Of a stretch of DNA of 64,000 nt, positions 1-8,806 are shown one piece after another. A program made the translations under genes and the position numbers. Origin of the DNA: Candidatus Aminicenantota bacterium (lineage in GTDB: Bacteria > Acidobacteriota > Aminicenantia > Aminicenantales > Aminicenantaceae); assembly GCA_020344415.1 (NCBI GenBank), contig CP070825.1, positions 3,221,388 through 3,285,387 on the forward strand, in the 5' to 3' direction. The notes under the pieces were generated by a model that worked only from the letters and a program-made list of their open reading frames with translations, was not told the DNA's origin and made no database searches. The stretch's first letter is position 1. Each line of letters starts with the position of its first letter.

Positions 1-1
1 T

Positions 2-949
2 TCTCCTCATCAAGAAGAATCTTTTTCTGAACCGAAGAATCGAACTTCCGACGCAAGTGCCCCAATCGATAGGCTTATAGATGTGCTTAAAAACAAAGCA
101 AACCATACTATAGGAAAGGAAGAAGTATTAAAGCAGATCCTCGAATACGGGAAAAATGGAAAGAATGGAAAAAATGGAAAGAATGGAGGACACGAAAGTC
201 TGTTCTTGGACATGGAGAGCGCCAGAGTACGGAAAGTGATCTCAGTTAAAAAAATACTGAGGGATCTAAACCAACATTATAACCAGATATTCAAAGAAAA
301 GACTGACGGCCTTGAAGAAGATGTTACAAAAAAGCAGGTTATTTTCAATACCAACCTTCTCTATTTAATTGCAGTCACAGACGGCAATGAAGATACGCTG
401 CATCACTCTCAGCTTGTTGCAAGGTACACTCTTGTATTTGCTAAAGCCTTGGGGATTGAGGATGAAAATTTTTTGGTCCACATGGAAAGAGGAGCCCTGC
501 TTCATGATATAGGAAAAAGGGGAATCCCTGAAGCGATTCTGGGAAAACCCGGGGCTTTAACAGCGAAGGAAAAAGACATTATAGAGGAGCATCCTCTCAT
601 AGGCTATGAAATGCTAGAAGGATTTGATTTTTTAAAAAAAGCATCACAGGTCGTTCTCTTTCATCATGAACGTTACGATGGGAACGGATATCCCTTTGGA
701 TTGGAAAATGGAACGATTCCCTTAGAAGCTAGGATTTTTGCATTAATAGATACTCTGGATGTGATAACTTCTAATAGGCCCTACCGAGAAGGGAAGAGTT
801 TTGAAAAGGCTTATAGAGAGATACAGAAAGGGAGAGGCAGCCAGTTCGATCCTTTCCTTGTTGACGAGCTCCTCTCAATACCCAAAGAAAAGTGGGAGAA
901 AATAAAGACAAAAACAAGGGTCGACCATTACATTCCTACCATTCATTAA
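2..949 (+). CDS. HD-GYP domain protein, probable cyclic-di-GMP phosphodiesterase (5' end missing)
   Basis: The reading frame is open from base 2, so the gene very probably starts left of the window; a GTG at 83 is possible but has no good ribosome site. The visible part is a low-complexity Asn-Gly-Lys stretch (bases 155-190), a helical linker, then an HD-GYP domain. HDIGK (about bases 508-522) and HHERYDGNGYP (about 661-693) are intact, so metal binding and c-di-GMP hydrolysis are plausible; the GYP motif is what separates this family from plain HD domains. HD-GYP proteins usually carry an N-terminal sensor or receiver domain, which would lie outside the window. It is cytoplasmic by what is visible. 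It is convergent with the LutB-LutA gene, 23 bp away. Confidence 0.85.
   Translation, partial: SPHQEESFSEPKNRTSDASAPIDRLIDVLKNKANHTIGKEEVLKQILEYGKNGKNGKNGKNGGHESLFLDMESARVRKVISVKKILRDLNQHYNQIFKEKTDGLEEDVTKKQVIFNTNLLYLIAVTDGNEDTLHHSQLVARYTLVFAKALGIEDENFLVHMERGALLHDIGKRGIPEAILGKPGALTAKEKDIIEEHPLIGYEMLEGFDFLKKASQVVLFHHERYDGNGYPFGLENGTIPLEARIFALIDTLDVITSNRPYREGKSFEKAYREIQKGRGSQFDPFLVDELLSIPKEKWEKIKTKTRVDHYIPTIH
155..190 (+). repeat. Four tandem 9-bp units (AATGGAAAG type) inside the HD-GYP gene
   Basis: Units begin at 155, 164, 173 and 182 and encode repeated Asn-Gly-Lys in the linker before the HD-GYP domain. The units are nearly identical at DNA level, so copy number may vary in phase by replication slippage, changing linker length without breaking the frame. 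Confidence 0.7.
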
Positions 950-972
950 TACTTTATATCAAAATCCTTACA

Positions 973-3105
973 TTAGTTACGATCATTGTTTTGTTCTTTT
1001 GAAATCTCGCCCATCTCTTTGGCATAGAGCTCTGCTGTATGGAAGATTCTAAAGGCATCTCCTTCTTTTTTTAAGTTGGCTCTTAGTTGAAGGAGACATC
1101 CAGGACAGTCTGTGGCGATGAGATGGGTTTCTTTTTCGAGAATCTTTTGCTTCTTCTTCTCCCACATGTGAGCTGAGATTTCAGGATTCCTTAAGGAGAA
1201 AACACCGCAAAAGCCGCAGCAGGAGAATGGCTCTTGCTCTTCTTTAAGTTTAAAACCCAATGACTGAAGAATTTTTTTGGGCTCCTCTTTGAGCTTCAAG
1301 TCATTTATATAATGGCAGGGAAAGTGATAAAAAATATCTTTTGTTTGAGATCGATTAGACGGTTTAGGGAAATATTCCTTTTTAACCATGAATTCAGTAA
1401 AGTCAAAAATTTTGTCTGTCCATAGGGAAAATTTTGCTTCGATTTCTGGATAATATTTTTTCAGCATCGAGTTTCCTGTAGGGCATAGCGTGAGAATATA
1501 GTCAGGGTTTTCTCTTTCGAAAGATTTTAGATTGGCTGTAGCTAGTCTATGGACATCTTTTTGCTGCCCTAGATGTAGGCTGGGAGCCCCGCAGCATCTC
1601 TGATCAGACGGCCGGACCACATCAAAACCGAATCGAGGAAGGCTTGAAAAAATACTTTCTCGAATTTCAGGGAAAAAGAACTTCACAAGGCATCCCTCGA
1701 AGAGATAAACTTTTAGCCTGTTTTTTGTTGTGGATGGTTCGATTTTTTTTAGATTTAAGGCAGGGAAGGATTTTCCCTTTGCCCAGGCAAAGGGTAATTT
1801 TTTTAAATGCCCATTTTTCTTCCAGGGCTTCTGGAGGGCAGAGAGGATCTTTGCACCTCTCTCAGCCAGAGATTTTTTTCTGAAAAAACCCGAGAGAGCC
1901 TTCTCCCAGAAGCTCGTCCCTTTCTCGCTCTTCAGCTTGAGGATTAGATTACTTATGGGGATTCCCACAGGGCAAAATTCCTCACATTTTTTGCAGTCTG
2001 CGCAAAGTTCGAATAAAGAGGAGGAATCTTTAAAAGATTCGGTTATTCGAGTCAAAAGTATGCCAATACCACCTGGGTAAACAGGCCCTCCATAAACATG
2101 CCCTCCAAGGCATTGAAAAACCGGGCAAACAAGCATGCATCCTCCGCATTTCAAGCAGTAAAGCGCCTCATCCAGATTTTTATCTTTACTGATCGCGAGT
2201 CTCTTGTTATCGAGAATGATGATGTGGACTTCTTGCGGTCCATGAACTCCAATGACCAGTTCCTTTTCGATATCAGTGGTACGACTGGGGCCGGTGATGA
2301 AAGAGACGTATGATGTCAATTTCAGACCAGAAGAGGCGATGGTTAAGGCTTTGATAATAGATGTGGCCTGCTCGAGAGTTTCGACGAATTTTTCCGTTGT
2401 CACTAAAGCAACATGAACCGGCGGCAAAGAAGTGACTAGGCGAGCATTTCCTTCGTTGCTGATGATAACCAAAGTCCCGGATTCGGCTACAGCCAGGTTG
2501 GCTCCTGAAATACCGAGATTAGCCTGGATGAAATATTTCTGTAATTCTTCACGGGCCACTCTTACGATTTCTTTCGAGTCAGAAGGGATAGGCCTTTGGA
2601 GGTTCTGGCTGAGGAGTTCTGCCACTTCTTGTTTTGTCTTGTGGAGAGCCGGAGCTGTGATGTGGGAAGGCCTTTCTTTAGCGAGTTGGATTATCCATTC
2701 CCCAAGGTCTGTTTCCACAACTTTGTATCCCTTTTTATCTAGAAAACTGTTGAGCCCTATTTCTTCACTAACCATAGATTTAGATTTGACAATGAGTTTG
2801 GCATTCCTTTGGCGGGCTATTTTCTCGATTAATTCTAGAGCCTCAGTTGGTGTTGAGACTTGGTAGACGTGAGCGCCAGCTTTTCTTGCTTCTTCGCTGA
2901 ATCTCTGGATAAGGTCGGGAAGATGCTTGATGCATTCTTCTTTTATTTCTCTTGCCCTTTTTTTATATTCTTCCCAGGGAACATCTTTCTTGGTCTTGCT
3001 GAATTTCTGGAAATGATGCGAAGCGGCTTTTTTTAGTGCCTGCTGAAGGTTTTCATCTTGGAGGACTCTTTTTACTTCTTTTCTCTGCTTTTTCCGAGAG
3101 GACAA
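973..3105 (-). CDS. LutB-LutA fusion: LUD domain, two 4Fe-4S sites and two CCG cysteine-rich domains
   Basis: The N-terminal ~300 residues match the LUD domain of LutB/LldF (lactate utilisation iron-sulfur protein). Two ferredoxin-type clusters follow, CLKCGGCMLVCP (about residue 318) and CADCKKCEEFCP (about 367), then two cysteine-rich CCG repeats (SLHLG preceded by CCGA near 500; SCCGFCG near 640) of the LutA/LldE or HdrD type. LutA (~240 aa) and LutB (~475 aa) are normally separate; 710 aa fits a fusion. The likely role is electron transfer in L-lactate or another 2-hydroxyacid oxidation, cytoplasmic or membrane-peripheral. No LutC or lactate permease is adjacent. The start is TTG, directly abutting the TAG of ftsK; a GAGGAG inside the last ftsK codons serves as ribosome site, so translation is probably coupled. 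The first in-frame ATG would remove about 110 conserved residues. Confidence 0.85.
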   Translation of the reverse strand: MSSRKKQRKEVKRVLQDENLQQALKKAASHHFQKFSKTKKDVPWEEYKKRAREIKEECIKHLPDLIQRFSEEARKAGAHVYQVSTPTEALELIEKIARQRNAKLIVKSKSMVSEEIGLNSFLDKKGYKVVETDLGEWIIQLAKERPSHITAPALHKTKQEVAELLSQNLQRPIPSDSKEIVRVAREELQKYFIQANLGISGANLAVAESGTLVIISNEGNARLVTSLPPVHVALVTTEKFVETLEQATSIIKALTIASSGLKLTSYVSFITGPSRTTDIEKELVIGVHGPQEVHIIILDNKRLAISKDKNLDEALYCLKCGGCMLVCPVFQCLGGHVYGGPVYPGGIGILLTRITESFKDSSSLFELCADCKKCEEFCPVGIPISNLILKLKSEKGTSFWEKALSGFFRKKSLAERGAKILSALQKPWKKNGHLKKLPFAWAKGKSFPALNLKKIEPSTTKNRLKVYLFEGCLVKFFFPEIRESIFSSLPRFGFDVVRPSDQRCCGAPSLHLGQQKDVHRLATANLKSFERENPDYILTLCPTGNSMLKKYYPEIEAKFSLWTDKIFDFTEFMVKKEYFPKPSNRSQTKDIFYHFPCHYINDLKLKEEPKKILQSLGFKLKEEQEPFSCCGFCGVFSLRNPEISAHMWEKKKQKILEKETHLIATDCPGCLLQLRANLKKEGDAFRIFHTAELYAKEMGEISKEQNNDRN

Positions 3106-5409
3106 CTAATTCTCCTCATCCATTTTTTTCAGGTAAGATCGAGCGTTGACCAATATTTCTCTAGGCTTGCCTCCTTCTGAAGGCCCAACGATTCCTTCAT
3201 GTTCCATCTGGTCGAGTATCCTGGAAGCGCGGGCATACCCCAGCTTGAGTTTTCTTTGAAGATATGAAGCAGAGGCTTGTCCGGTGAGAAGTACGAGTTC
3301 TACTGCTTTGTCATAGAGTGCATCTTTTTCGTCCGATTCTTCCCAGATCGCGTCAGCAGGGCTTTTAAGGACATTAACAATTCTTTCATCATAAACTGGG
3401 GCTCCCTGTTTCTTGGCGTATTTAACCAGTCTGGTGACTTCGGGAACAGAGATAAAGGAACAATGCAATCTTATGAGGCGGGGATAATTGGGGGGCATGA
3501 AGAGCATGTCACCCATCCCAAGAAGCTTTTCAGCTCCTGATGAGTCGAGTATTATTCGGGAGTCAACCTTAGAAGGAACACGAAAGGCTATTCTGCTGGA
3601 GAAATTGTTCTTGATCGTTCCCGTTATCACGTCGATGGAAGGACGTTGTGTGGCCATGACAAGATGAATCCCAACCGCACGTGCCAGTTGAGCCAGACGA
3701 GCAATGCAGTATTCCACCTCTTGAGCCCCGATCATCATTAGCTCTGCTAATTCATCGATGATGATCACCAAATAAGGGATAGGCTTGAGTTCTTCTTTTT
3801 CCTGTTCAGTGAGCTCCGATTTTTTCTCTTTCAGGATTTTTTTGACTTGCTGGTTGTATTGTTCGATGTTTCTTACCCTGAGGTATCCCAGTTTTTGATA
3901 CCGCTCTTCCATTTTCTTTATGGTATCCGTCAAGACGGTGCCCGCTTTCTTCGGGTCTTTGATTACAGGACTGAAGAGGTGAGGGATTCCTTCATAAAGA
4001 GGAAATTCTAATCTTTTGGGATCGATAAGGATGAGCTTGACTTCCTCGGGTGTGGCCTTATAGAGGATACTGCCGATAAGAGAATTCAAAGCCACGCTTT
4101 TTCCTGTTCCAGTCGCCCCTGCAATGAGAAGATGGGGCATGACGGATAGATCAGTTAAATATACGTCTCCATGGATGGTTTTTCCTAAGGCAAAAGTCAG
4201 TTTGGAAGGAGAATTCACAAATTTTTCTGATTGAATAACATCCCTGAGCATGATGATCTCTCTTTTGTTATTAGGGACCTCGATTCCGAGTGAGGATTTT
4301 CCGGGGATTCTCTGAATCCTGACAGATTCCGCTTCTAGAGCCAGAGACAGCTCTTCTGTTAAGTTGGCAACCTGGCTCACTTTTACTCCTGCCTCTGGAA
4401 AGAATTCATAAGTGGTGACAATTGGCCCGGGATGGTATTCTCGTACTTCTCCATCCACTCGGAATTCTCTCAATTTCTCTTCTATTTTTTGTTTCTTTTC
4501 ATATAATTCATTTTTATTGATTTTTTCATATACTTTTCCCGGATCGAGAAGGTTGAAAGGCGGAAACTGATAACCTCCTCTTTTTTCCATTTCTGGAAAA
4601 AGGAGCTTCTCTGGCACAGGCGGCTCTGGTTTTGTCAAAGCAATCTCTTGTTTTGGCTCTTTTTTTGCTTTCTTTTTTTTGGCCTCTTTCTCTACCTTCT
4701 TTTTCGGTTTAGCTTTTTTTCCCAGCGGGGAGTATTTTTCGACGATCTTTTTTCTCATTTTTTCTCGGCGCTTTGATTTCTTGTAATGGGTAATTCTGAT
4801 TCTCACTTCTTTGAATATGAAACTAAAAATTCTTGAGAAGAAGTGAAAAGCCTTTCCGATTGAAAATTTTGTGGAGAAAATAAAGAATAGAATGAGAGAA
4901 GCGACGAGTATGAGCAATGTTCCAAGGCGATTAAAATATCTGGTCAAGAAAGACGAAAATAGCTCGCCAATCATCCCCCCGGCTAGAATTTCTGTTTCCC
5001 TCCAAGATATGCTCTGGAAAATCATGTAAAGAAGGGTGCAAAGGATAAGGACGAGGAGAAAGACGCTACCTGTTTTTAATAAAAGACGTTTGTTTCCCTT
5101 ATGGAGAAAGATCTGGTATCCCAGGCAGACAAGGGCAAATGGAAAAAGGAAAGAGATAAAGCCCAAAAGTTGGAGAAAGACCTCCGAGAGAGATGCTCCT
5201 ACTTTTCCTCCATAATTAGAGATTTTCTGATCAGAAGGAGTTGCGCTGGCCCAGGAGGGGTCCTTGGAATCGTAACTAATGAGGCTGATAAAGAGAAAAA
5301 TTGCTAAAAAAAATAAGAATATGCCGATTATTTCAGAGCTTCTAAGCCGTTTTTTTCTTTTGAACTTTTGGTTAGATGAAGCTGATTTTTTTCTTTTCCT
5401 CTTTTTCAT
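3106..5409 (-). CDS. ftsK: DNA translocase FtsK/SpoIIIE
   Basis: 767 aa, close to the short FtsK/SpoIIIE form. A Lys/Arg-rich N-terminus is followed by about four membrane helices (residues ~25-180), a charged Lys/Glu/Pro linker (~215-275), the alpha/beta translocase motor with Walker A AGATGTGKS near residue 430, a Walker B of hydrophobics ending in DE (IIIDELAEL), the ATQRPS motif, and a C-terminal winged-helix gamma domain (last ~65 residues) that reads KOPS/SRS-type polar sequences. It acts at the division septum to clear and resolve chromosomes. The downstream LutB-LutA start abuts its stop. Confidence 0.95.
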   Translation of the reverse strand: MKKRKRKKSASSNQKFKRKKRLRSSEIIGIFLFFLAIFLFISLISYDSKDPSWASATPSDQKISNYGGKVGASLSEVFLQLLGFISFLFPFALVCLGYQIFLHKGNKRLLLKTGSVFLLVLILCTLLYMIFQSISWRETEILAGGMIGELFSSFLTRYFNRLGTLLILVASLILFFIFSTKFSIGKAFHFFSRIFSFIFKEVRIRITHYKKSKRREKMRKKIVEKYSPLGKKAKPKKKVEKEAKKKKAKKEPKQEIALTKPEPPVPEKLLFPEMEKRGGYQFPPFNLLDPGKVYEKINKNELYEKKQKIEEKLREFRVDGEVREYHPGPIVTTYEFFPEAGVKVSQVANLTEELSLALEAESVRIQRIPGKSSLGIEVPNNKREIIMLRDVIQSEKFVNSPSKLTFALGKTIHGDVYLTDLSVMPHLLIAGATGTGKSVALNSLIGSILYKATPEEVKLILIDPKRLEFPLYEGIPHLFSPVIKDPKKAGTVLTDTIKKMEERYQKLGYLRVRNIEQYNQQVKKILKEKKSELTEQEKEELKPIPYLVIIIDELAELMMIGAQEVEYCIARLAQLARAVGIHLVMATQRPSIDVITGTIKNNFSSRIAFRVPSKVDSRIILDSSGAEKLLGMGDMLFMPPNYPRLIRLHCSFISVPEVTRLVKYAKKQGAPVYDERIVNVLKSPADAIWEESDEKDALYDKAVELVLLTGQASASYLQRKLKLGYARASRILDQMEHEGIVGPSEGGKPREILVNARSYLKKMDEEN

Positions 5410-5431
5410 TTGTTAGATTATATCAAAAATT

Positions 5432-5650
5432 AAAGGGGACAGGCTACTTTTTACAATTAGGGAGATTCCCCAGGGTCGCATTTCAACATTTGACATTTCT
5501 TATGTCTTGAAATCCAGTTAAATGAGTAAAAAGGGACAGTCCCCCTTTTTACGATGTAGGGATTTGATTCATCAAACCCACCTGCAGGATGTCATTGCGG
5601 GTGAAGCGAAGCAATCTCATATGAAAAAAGCAGCCTGTTCCCTTTTTTCA
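5432..5650. repeat. Composite palindromic repeat island (modules A, A', C, B, A)
   Basis: From left: GGGGACAGGCTACTTTTT (5435-5452), a self-complementary AAAGGGACAGTCCCCCTTT hairpin (core within 5526-5552), the GATTTGATTCATCAAACC palindrome (about 5556-5583), a CATTGCG...GCAATCTC module (about 5592-5618) and an inverted AGCAGCCTGTTCCCTTTTTT arm (5629-5648). The right arm ends in the TGA stop of the radical SAM gene (5648-5650). The modules recur, shuffled, at 16.3, 26.7, 39.0, 43.7, 45.0, 47.3 and 49.3 kb. Confidence 0.75.
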
Positions 5651-6625
5651 TGTCATTTTTTTGAGCAGGAATTTCCAGAGATATTCCTTCGGAACGCCCA
5701 AAAATCTCTTTCTCCACAGCCGGTCACAATCCCCACATGTTTTTAAGTCACTGATTTCTCTTCTGCCCATTTTGTTTCTCAGGGCCTTCATTTTTTCGTT
5801 GTTCCATATCTCAGCTAAAGAGGAATCGCGAACATTTCCTACGATATAGGACCCAAAAAAATCTTGAGGGCAGGGCAGAACAGACCCATCCCAAAAAATG
5901 GCCAATGCATACCAAAGAAATGTACAGTGAGAGAATGTTTTAAAACTTTGATTTTTGGACATTATCCCCGCCCAATTATGCATTTCTTTTATTTTGACTT
6001 TGTCCAAGGGGAGCCCTTTGAATCGATTCAAAAAGTCTTTTCTCTTAAAGAGGTCATTTTTTTTGTTGGAATTTGGAAGATTAATCAGCTCTAAAGTTGT
6101 GAATGGTTTCTTGCTGTTTAGTTCTTCTTTGATTTTTAGAAATCCAACTATATTTGAGATAGTCTCTTCAAAATTTCCTTTAACCCGGATGCTTTCATAT
6201 GTGTCTTTATCATAACCGTCAAAGGAAAATGTCAGATAATCTATTCCTGATTCGATTAGCTTATAAGAGATCTCATTAGAGAGCAATGTTCCGTTTGTGT
6301 GGAGCTTTGTTTTTAAATCTTTTTCTCGGGCGTACTTTGCCATTTGAATGATGTCAGGGTGAAGGAGGGATTCCCCTCTGTGCAGTAAGTTAGCCTCAAT
6401 GACATACGTGGATGCCTCATCAATGATTTTCTTGAATAATTTGAAATCCATATATCCTTTCTCTTCTTTTTTCAACTGTTTGTTTGGGCACATGACACAT
6501 TGAAGATTGCAGTGATTGGTTGGCTCTATCCATAAGCGAACTGGAAGATAGGAGAGTTGTTTTTTTTTCTTTTTATAGCTGGAAAAGAGATTAATCAGCC
6601 GCCGATGATATTGGAATTTATTCAT
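5648..6625 (-). CDS. Radical SAM protein with SPASM-like C-terminus
   Basis: 325 aa. CNLQCVMC (about residues 39-46) supplies the CxxxCxxC ligands for the SAM-cleaving 4Fe-4S cluster, preceded by WIEPTNH, a typical beta-1 strand. The C-terminal part has HCTFLW, LPCPQDF, the phrase GNVRDSSLAEIWNNEK and CGDCDRLW, the usual landmarks of SPASM/twitch auxiliary-cluster domains. SPASM proteins modify peptides, proteins or small molecules. No precursor peptide is seen next to it, so no substrate is assigned; its position next to ftsK and rsmA does not help. The 3' end runs into a repeat island, so the last residues may be repeat-derived. Confidence 0.85.
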   Translation of the reverse strand: MNKFQYHRRLINLFSSYKKKKKQLSYLPVRLWIEPTNHCNLQCVMCPNKQLKKEEKGYMDFKLFKKIIDEASTYVIEANLLHRGESLLHPDIIQMAKYAREKDLKTKLHTNGTLLSNEISYKLIESGIDYLTFSFDGYDKDTYESIRVKGNFEETISNIVGFLKIKEELNSKKPFTTLELINLPNSNKKNDLFKRKDFLNRFKGLPLDKVKIKEMHNWAGIMSKNQSFKTFSHCTFLWYALAIFWDGSVLPCPQDFFGSYIVGNVRDSSLAEIWNNEKMKALRNKMGRREISDLKTCGDCDRLWRKRFLGVPKEYLWKFLLKKMT

Positions 6626-6672
6626 TATTCTTTGGGCTTTTAACAGTAACCTTGACTCGTGAATAATCCAAG

Positions 6673-7482
6673 TTAGTTTTTTTGTTTGTCTAAAAATGCA
6701 AATAAATCAACAAATTGGGCGAGAGACAGCTCCTCAGAACGAATCGTTTTTGAAAAATTGAATTTTCTTAAAGCTTCCTCTATTAGAGATGTAGAATATT
6801 TTCGCATTGTCAAATTGTTAAAGAGAGTCTTTCTCCTGTGTCGAAAAGCTTCCTTGAGGAACCCGTGAAAAGCTTCTTCTCTTTTGATGCGGAAGATAGG
6901 TTTCACTCTTTTCTTGAGAGAGACCAACGCGGATTTCACCTTCGGCGGCGGTTTAAAGGACTCAGGTCCAACAACAAGGAGTAGCTTAGTGGAAAAATAA
7001 TTCTGAAAAAGAATAGAAAGAGGTGCATATTTTTTCGATCTTGGCTGTGCACAAATTCTCTCTGCAACTTCTTTCTGTATAAGAAAAAAAAATTCAGAAA
7101 TGAGCTCTCTCTCTTGGAAGGCCTTAAACAACAAAGGCGAAGAGATGGAATAAGGTAAATTCCCCACAAGCTTCACTTTGCCCTTAAAATCGAGTTCTTT
7201 TTTTATGAGTTTAATGAAATCGATTTTTAGGACATCCTCCTCTAGAATTTTCAGATTGGGAAAACTTTCTTTTCGGAGGGAGGGAATGAGAGCTTTATCC
7301 CTCTCAATCGCGATGACTTTCCCTGCTTTTTTGGTCAGAGGAAAAGTCAGGACTCCTTTTCCTGCTCCTATCTCTATAATAAAATCTTCTTTTTGAGGAG
7401 AAATATGATTGACAATCTCTCTTAGGACGAATCGATTTTTCAGGAAATGCTGACCCATTGCCTTGATTTTTCTTTTATTCAT
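6673..7482 (-). CDS. rsmA: 16S rRNA (adenine1518-N6/adenine1519-N6)-dimethyltransferase RsmA/KsgA
   Basis: 269 aa, the normal family length. GQHFLKN (residues ~10-16), the SAM-binding EIGAGKGVLT (~38-47) and catalytic NLPYSISSPLLF (~108-119) are all present, followed by the C-terminal helical domain. The enzyme dimethylates two adjacent adenines in helix 45 of 16S rRNA late in small-subunit assembly. Transcribed in the same direction as the radical SAM gene, 47 bp upstream of it. A useful taxonomic marker for this contig. Confidence 0.96.
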   Translation of the reverse strand: MNKRKIKAMGQHFLKNRFVLREIVNHISPQKEDFIIEIGAGKGVLTFPLTKKAGKVIAIERDKALIPSLRKESFPNLKILEEDVLKIDFIKLIKKELDFKGKVKLVGNLPYSISSPLLFKAFQERELISEFFFLIQKEVAERICAQPRSKKYAPLSILFQNYFSTKLLLVVGPESFKPPPKVKSALVSLKKRVKPIFRIKREEAFHGFLKEAFRHRRKTLFNNLTMRKYSTSLIEEALRKFNFSKTIRSEELSLAQFVDLFAFLDKQKN

Positions 7483-7936
7483 TTTTCTTACTGCCTTGCC
7501 GTTGCAGGCCTAGCGCAGCAATCTCATCCATTTTCTGTAAGAGCCTGATTCATGGTAGAAGCTTGATTAATCAAGCCCACCTTTTTGTCTTTGCGAGTGA
7601 CAGCAGGAATCGTAGCAGTATCATAGTATGAGAATATATATTAAAATCTACTTCTTTTCTATTATATCATGTGATTTTGGGACAAAATCCATTTTTTAAT
7701 TTTTCTAGGGTCAGGTCTTGTTTTTTGCCTTTTTATGCTGCCAGTGCTCCTGAATCACTTTCTCTTTTCGCCAGATGAACCAAGGGACATGAATCGATGG
7801 CTATTTCCTTAAAGGTAGCAAAAAGCAAGATCTGATTTCAAAGGAAAAAGGCAGTTGAGACTGTATATTTTTAATATAGGATTATATGTGATAAAATTAT
7901 CCAAGTTAAAGAGGGAGAGATTCCTCGTTTGCTCAG
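7483..7936. repeat. Gene-free spacer with degenerate repeat modules
   Basis: No credible gene. It holds a module C copy (GCTTGATTAATCAAGCCC near 7560-7580) followed by a degenerate B module (TTTGCGAGTGACAGC), and near 7709 a GGGTCAGGTCTTG arm whose partner, AAGCAAGATCTGATTT, lies near 7825-7840. That makes a diverged relative of the GGGGTCAGGCTTG element found at 35.7 and 40.4 kb. A short open stretch on the minus strand (about 7735-7830) has no start codon and resembles nothing I can name. Confidence 0.5.
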
Positions 7937-8704
7937 ATGAATAATAAATTTCGAGGAAGCACTCAAAAAGAACTCATCGAAAGGAAGCAGTCTTTATTCT
8001 CAAAGTATTCCCGCCTTTTTCTTGGGAGCAAAAGTTTCGCCGCATTTTTGAAATTTGAGCTTATAACTGTATTTTTTTCATGGGTGCCCGGAGCGACAGG
8101 GCTTTTCTTTCGCAAGCTTTTTTATCCTTTTCTCTTTGAGAAGGTCGGCAAAGGAGTTGTGTTTGGAAGAAACATAACTCTTCGGCATCCTCACAAGGTT
8201 TGCCTCGGCGATTATTCTTTTATTGATGATAATGTGGTCCTGGACGCAAAGGGAGAAGAAAACGAGGGCATCCGAGTGGGCGAAAATGTCTTCATCGGTT
8301 GTAACAGCATTCTCAGTTGCAAGGGAGGGTCTATATTCCTAGGTGATTATTGTAATATCTCAGCCAACTGTTCCCTGCTTTCTGAGACAGAGATAAGTTT
8401 AGGAAAATACTGCTTCTTAGCTGGCCAATGTTATTTAGTTGCCGGTGGAAATCATAGCTTTGACGATATTTCTGTCCCTATCATGTTTCAACCTTCCTAT
8501 ACTAAAGGAGGGATAAAGATTGATCAGGATGTCTGGCTGGGAGCCGGGGTCATTGTCTTAGATGGAATTTCTATAGGAAAGGGGTCAGTGATCGGTGCAG
8601 GTTCGGTGGTTAAGGAATCCCTTCCAGAATATTCTGTTGCTGTAGGTGTCCCTGCTCAGAAGATAAAAGACCGCCGAGAAAAAGAAGAGAAGGGAAAAGA
8701 ATAG
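7937..8704 (+). CDS. Left-handed beta-helix (hexapeptide repeat) acyltransferase
   Basis: 255 aa. From about residue 80 the sequence falls into imperfect hexapeptide turns ([LIV]-G-x4), for example VRVGENVFIGCNSIL, ISLGKYCFLAGQCYL and VWLGAGVIVLDGISIGKGSVIGAGSVV, the signature of LpxA/WbbJ/NodL-type trimeric acyltransferases using acetyl-CoA or another acyl donor. The N-terminal ~75 residues are hydrophobic and basic and may associate with membrane. A likely role is acetylation of a surface sugar or small metabolite; the substrate cannot be told from context because both neighbours point away. Confidence 0.8.
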   Translation: MNNKFRGSTQKELIERKQSLFSKYSRLFLGSKSFAAFLKFELITVFFSWVPGATGLFFRKLFYPFLFEKVGKGVVFGRNITLRHPHKVCLGDYSFIDDNVVLDAKGEENEGIRVGENVFIGCNSILSCKGGSIFLGDYCNISANCSLLSETEISLGKYCFLAGQCYLVAGGNHSFDDISVPIMFQPSYTKGGIKIDQDVWLGAGVIVLDGISIGKGSVIGAGSVVKESLPEYSVAVGVPAQKIKDRREKEEKGKE

Positions 8705-8806
8705 AAAAAAGCTTTTCTTTGATTCTTTCTTCTTTCTGATTGAAGTAGCACTCCTGAATCTGAAAAAGGGGAAAATATGGAAAATGATTGCGGGAAGGTT
8801 TCTAGA

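Noticed and set aside
5648..6625. Radical SAM/SPASM gene as part of a RiPP cluster
   Set aside because: No short precursor gene, RRE protein, peptidase or exporter next to it; flanked by a repeat island and rsmA.
7704..7835. Minus-strand open stretch upstream of the acyltransferase
   Set aside because: No start codon and no recognisable motif; it lies inside a diverged palindromic element.
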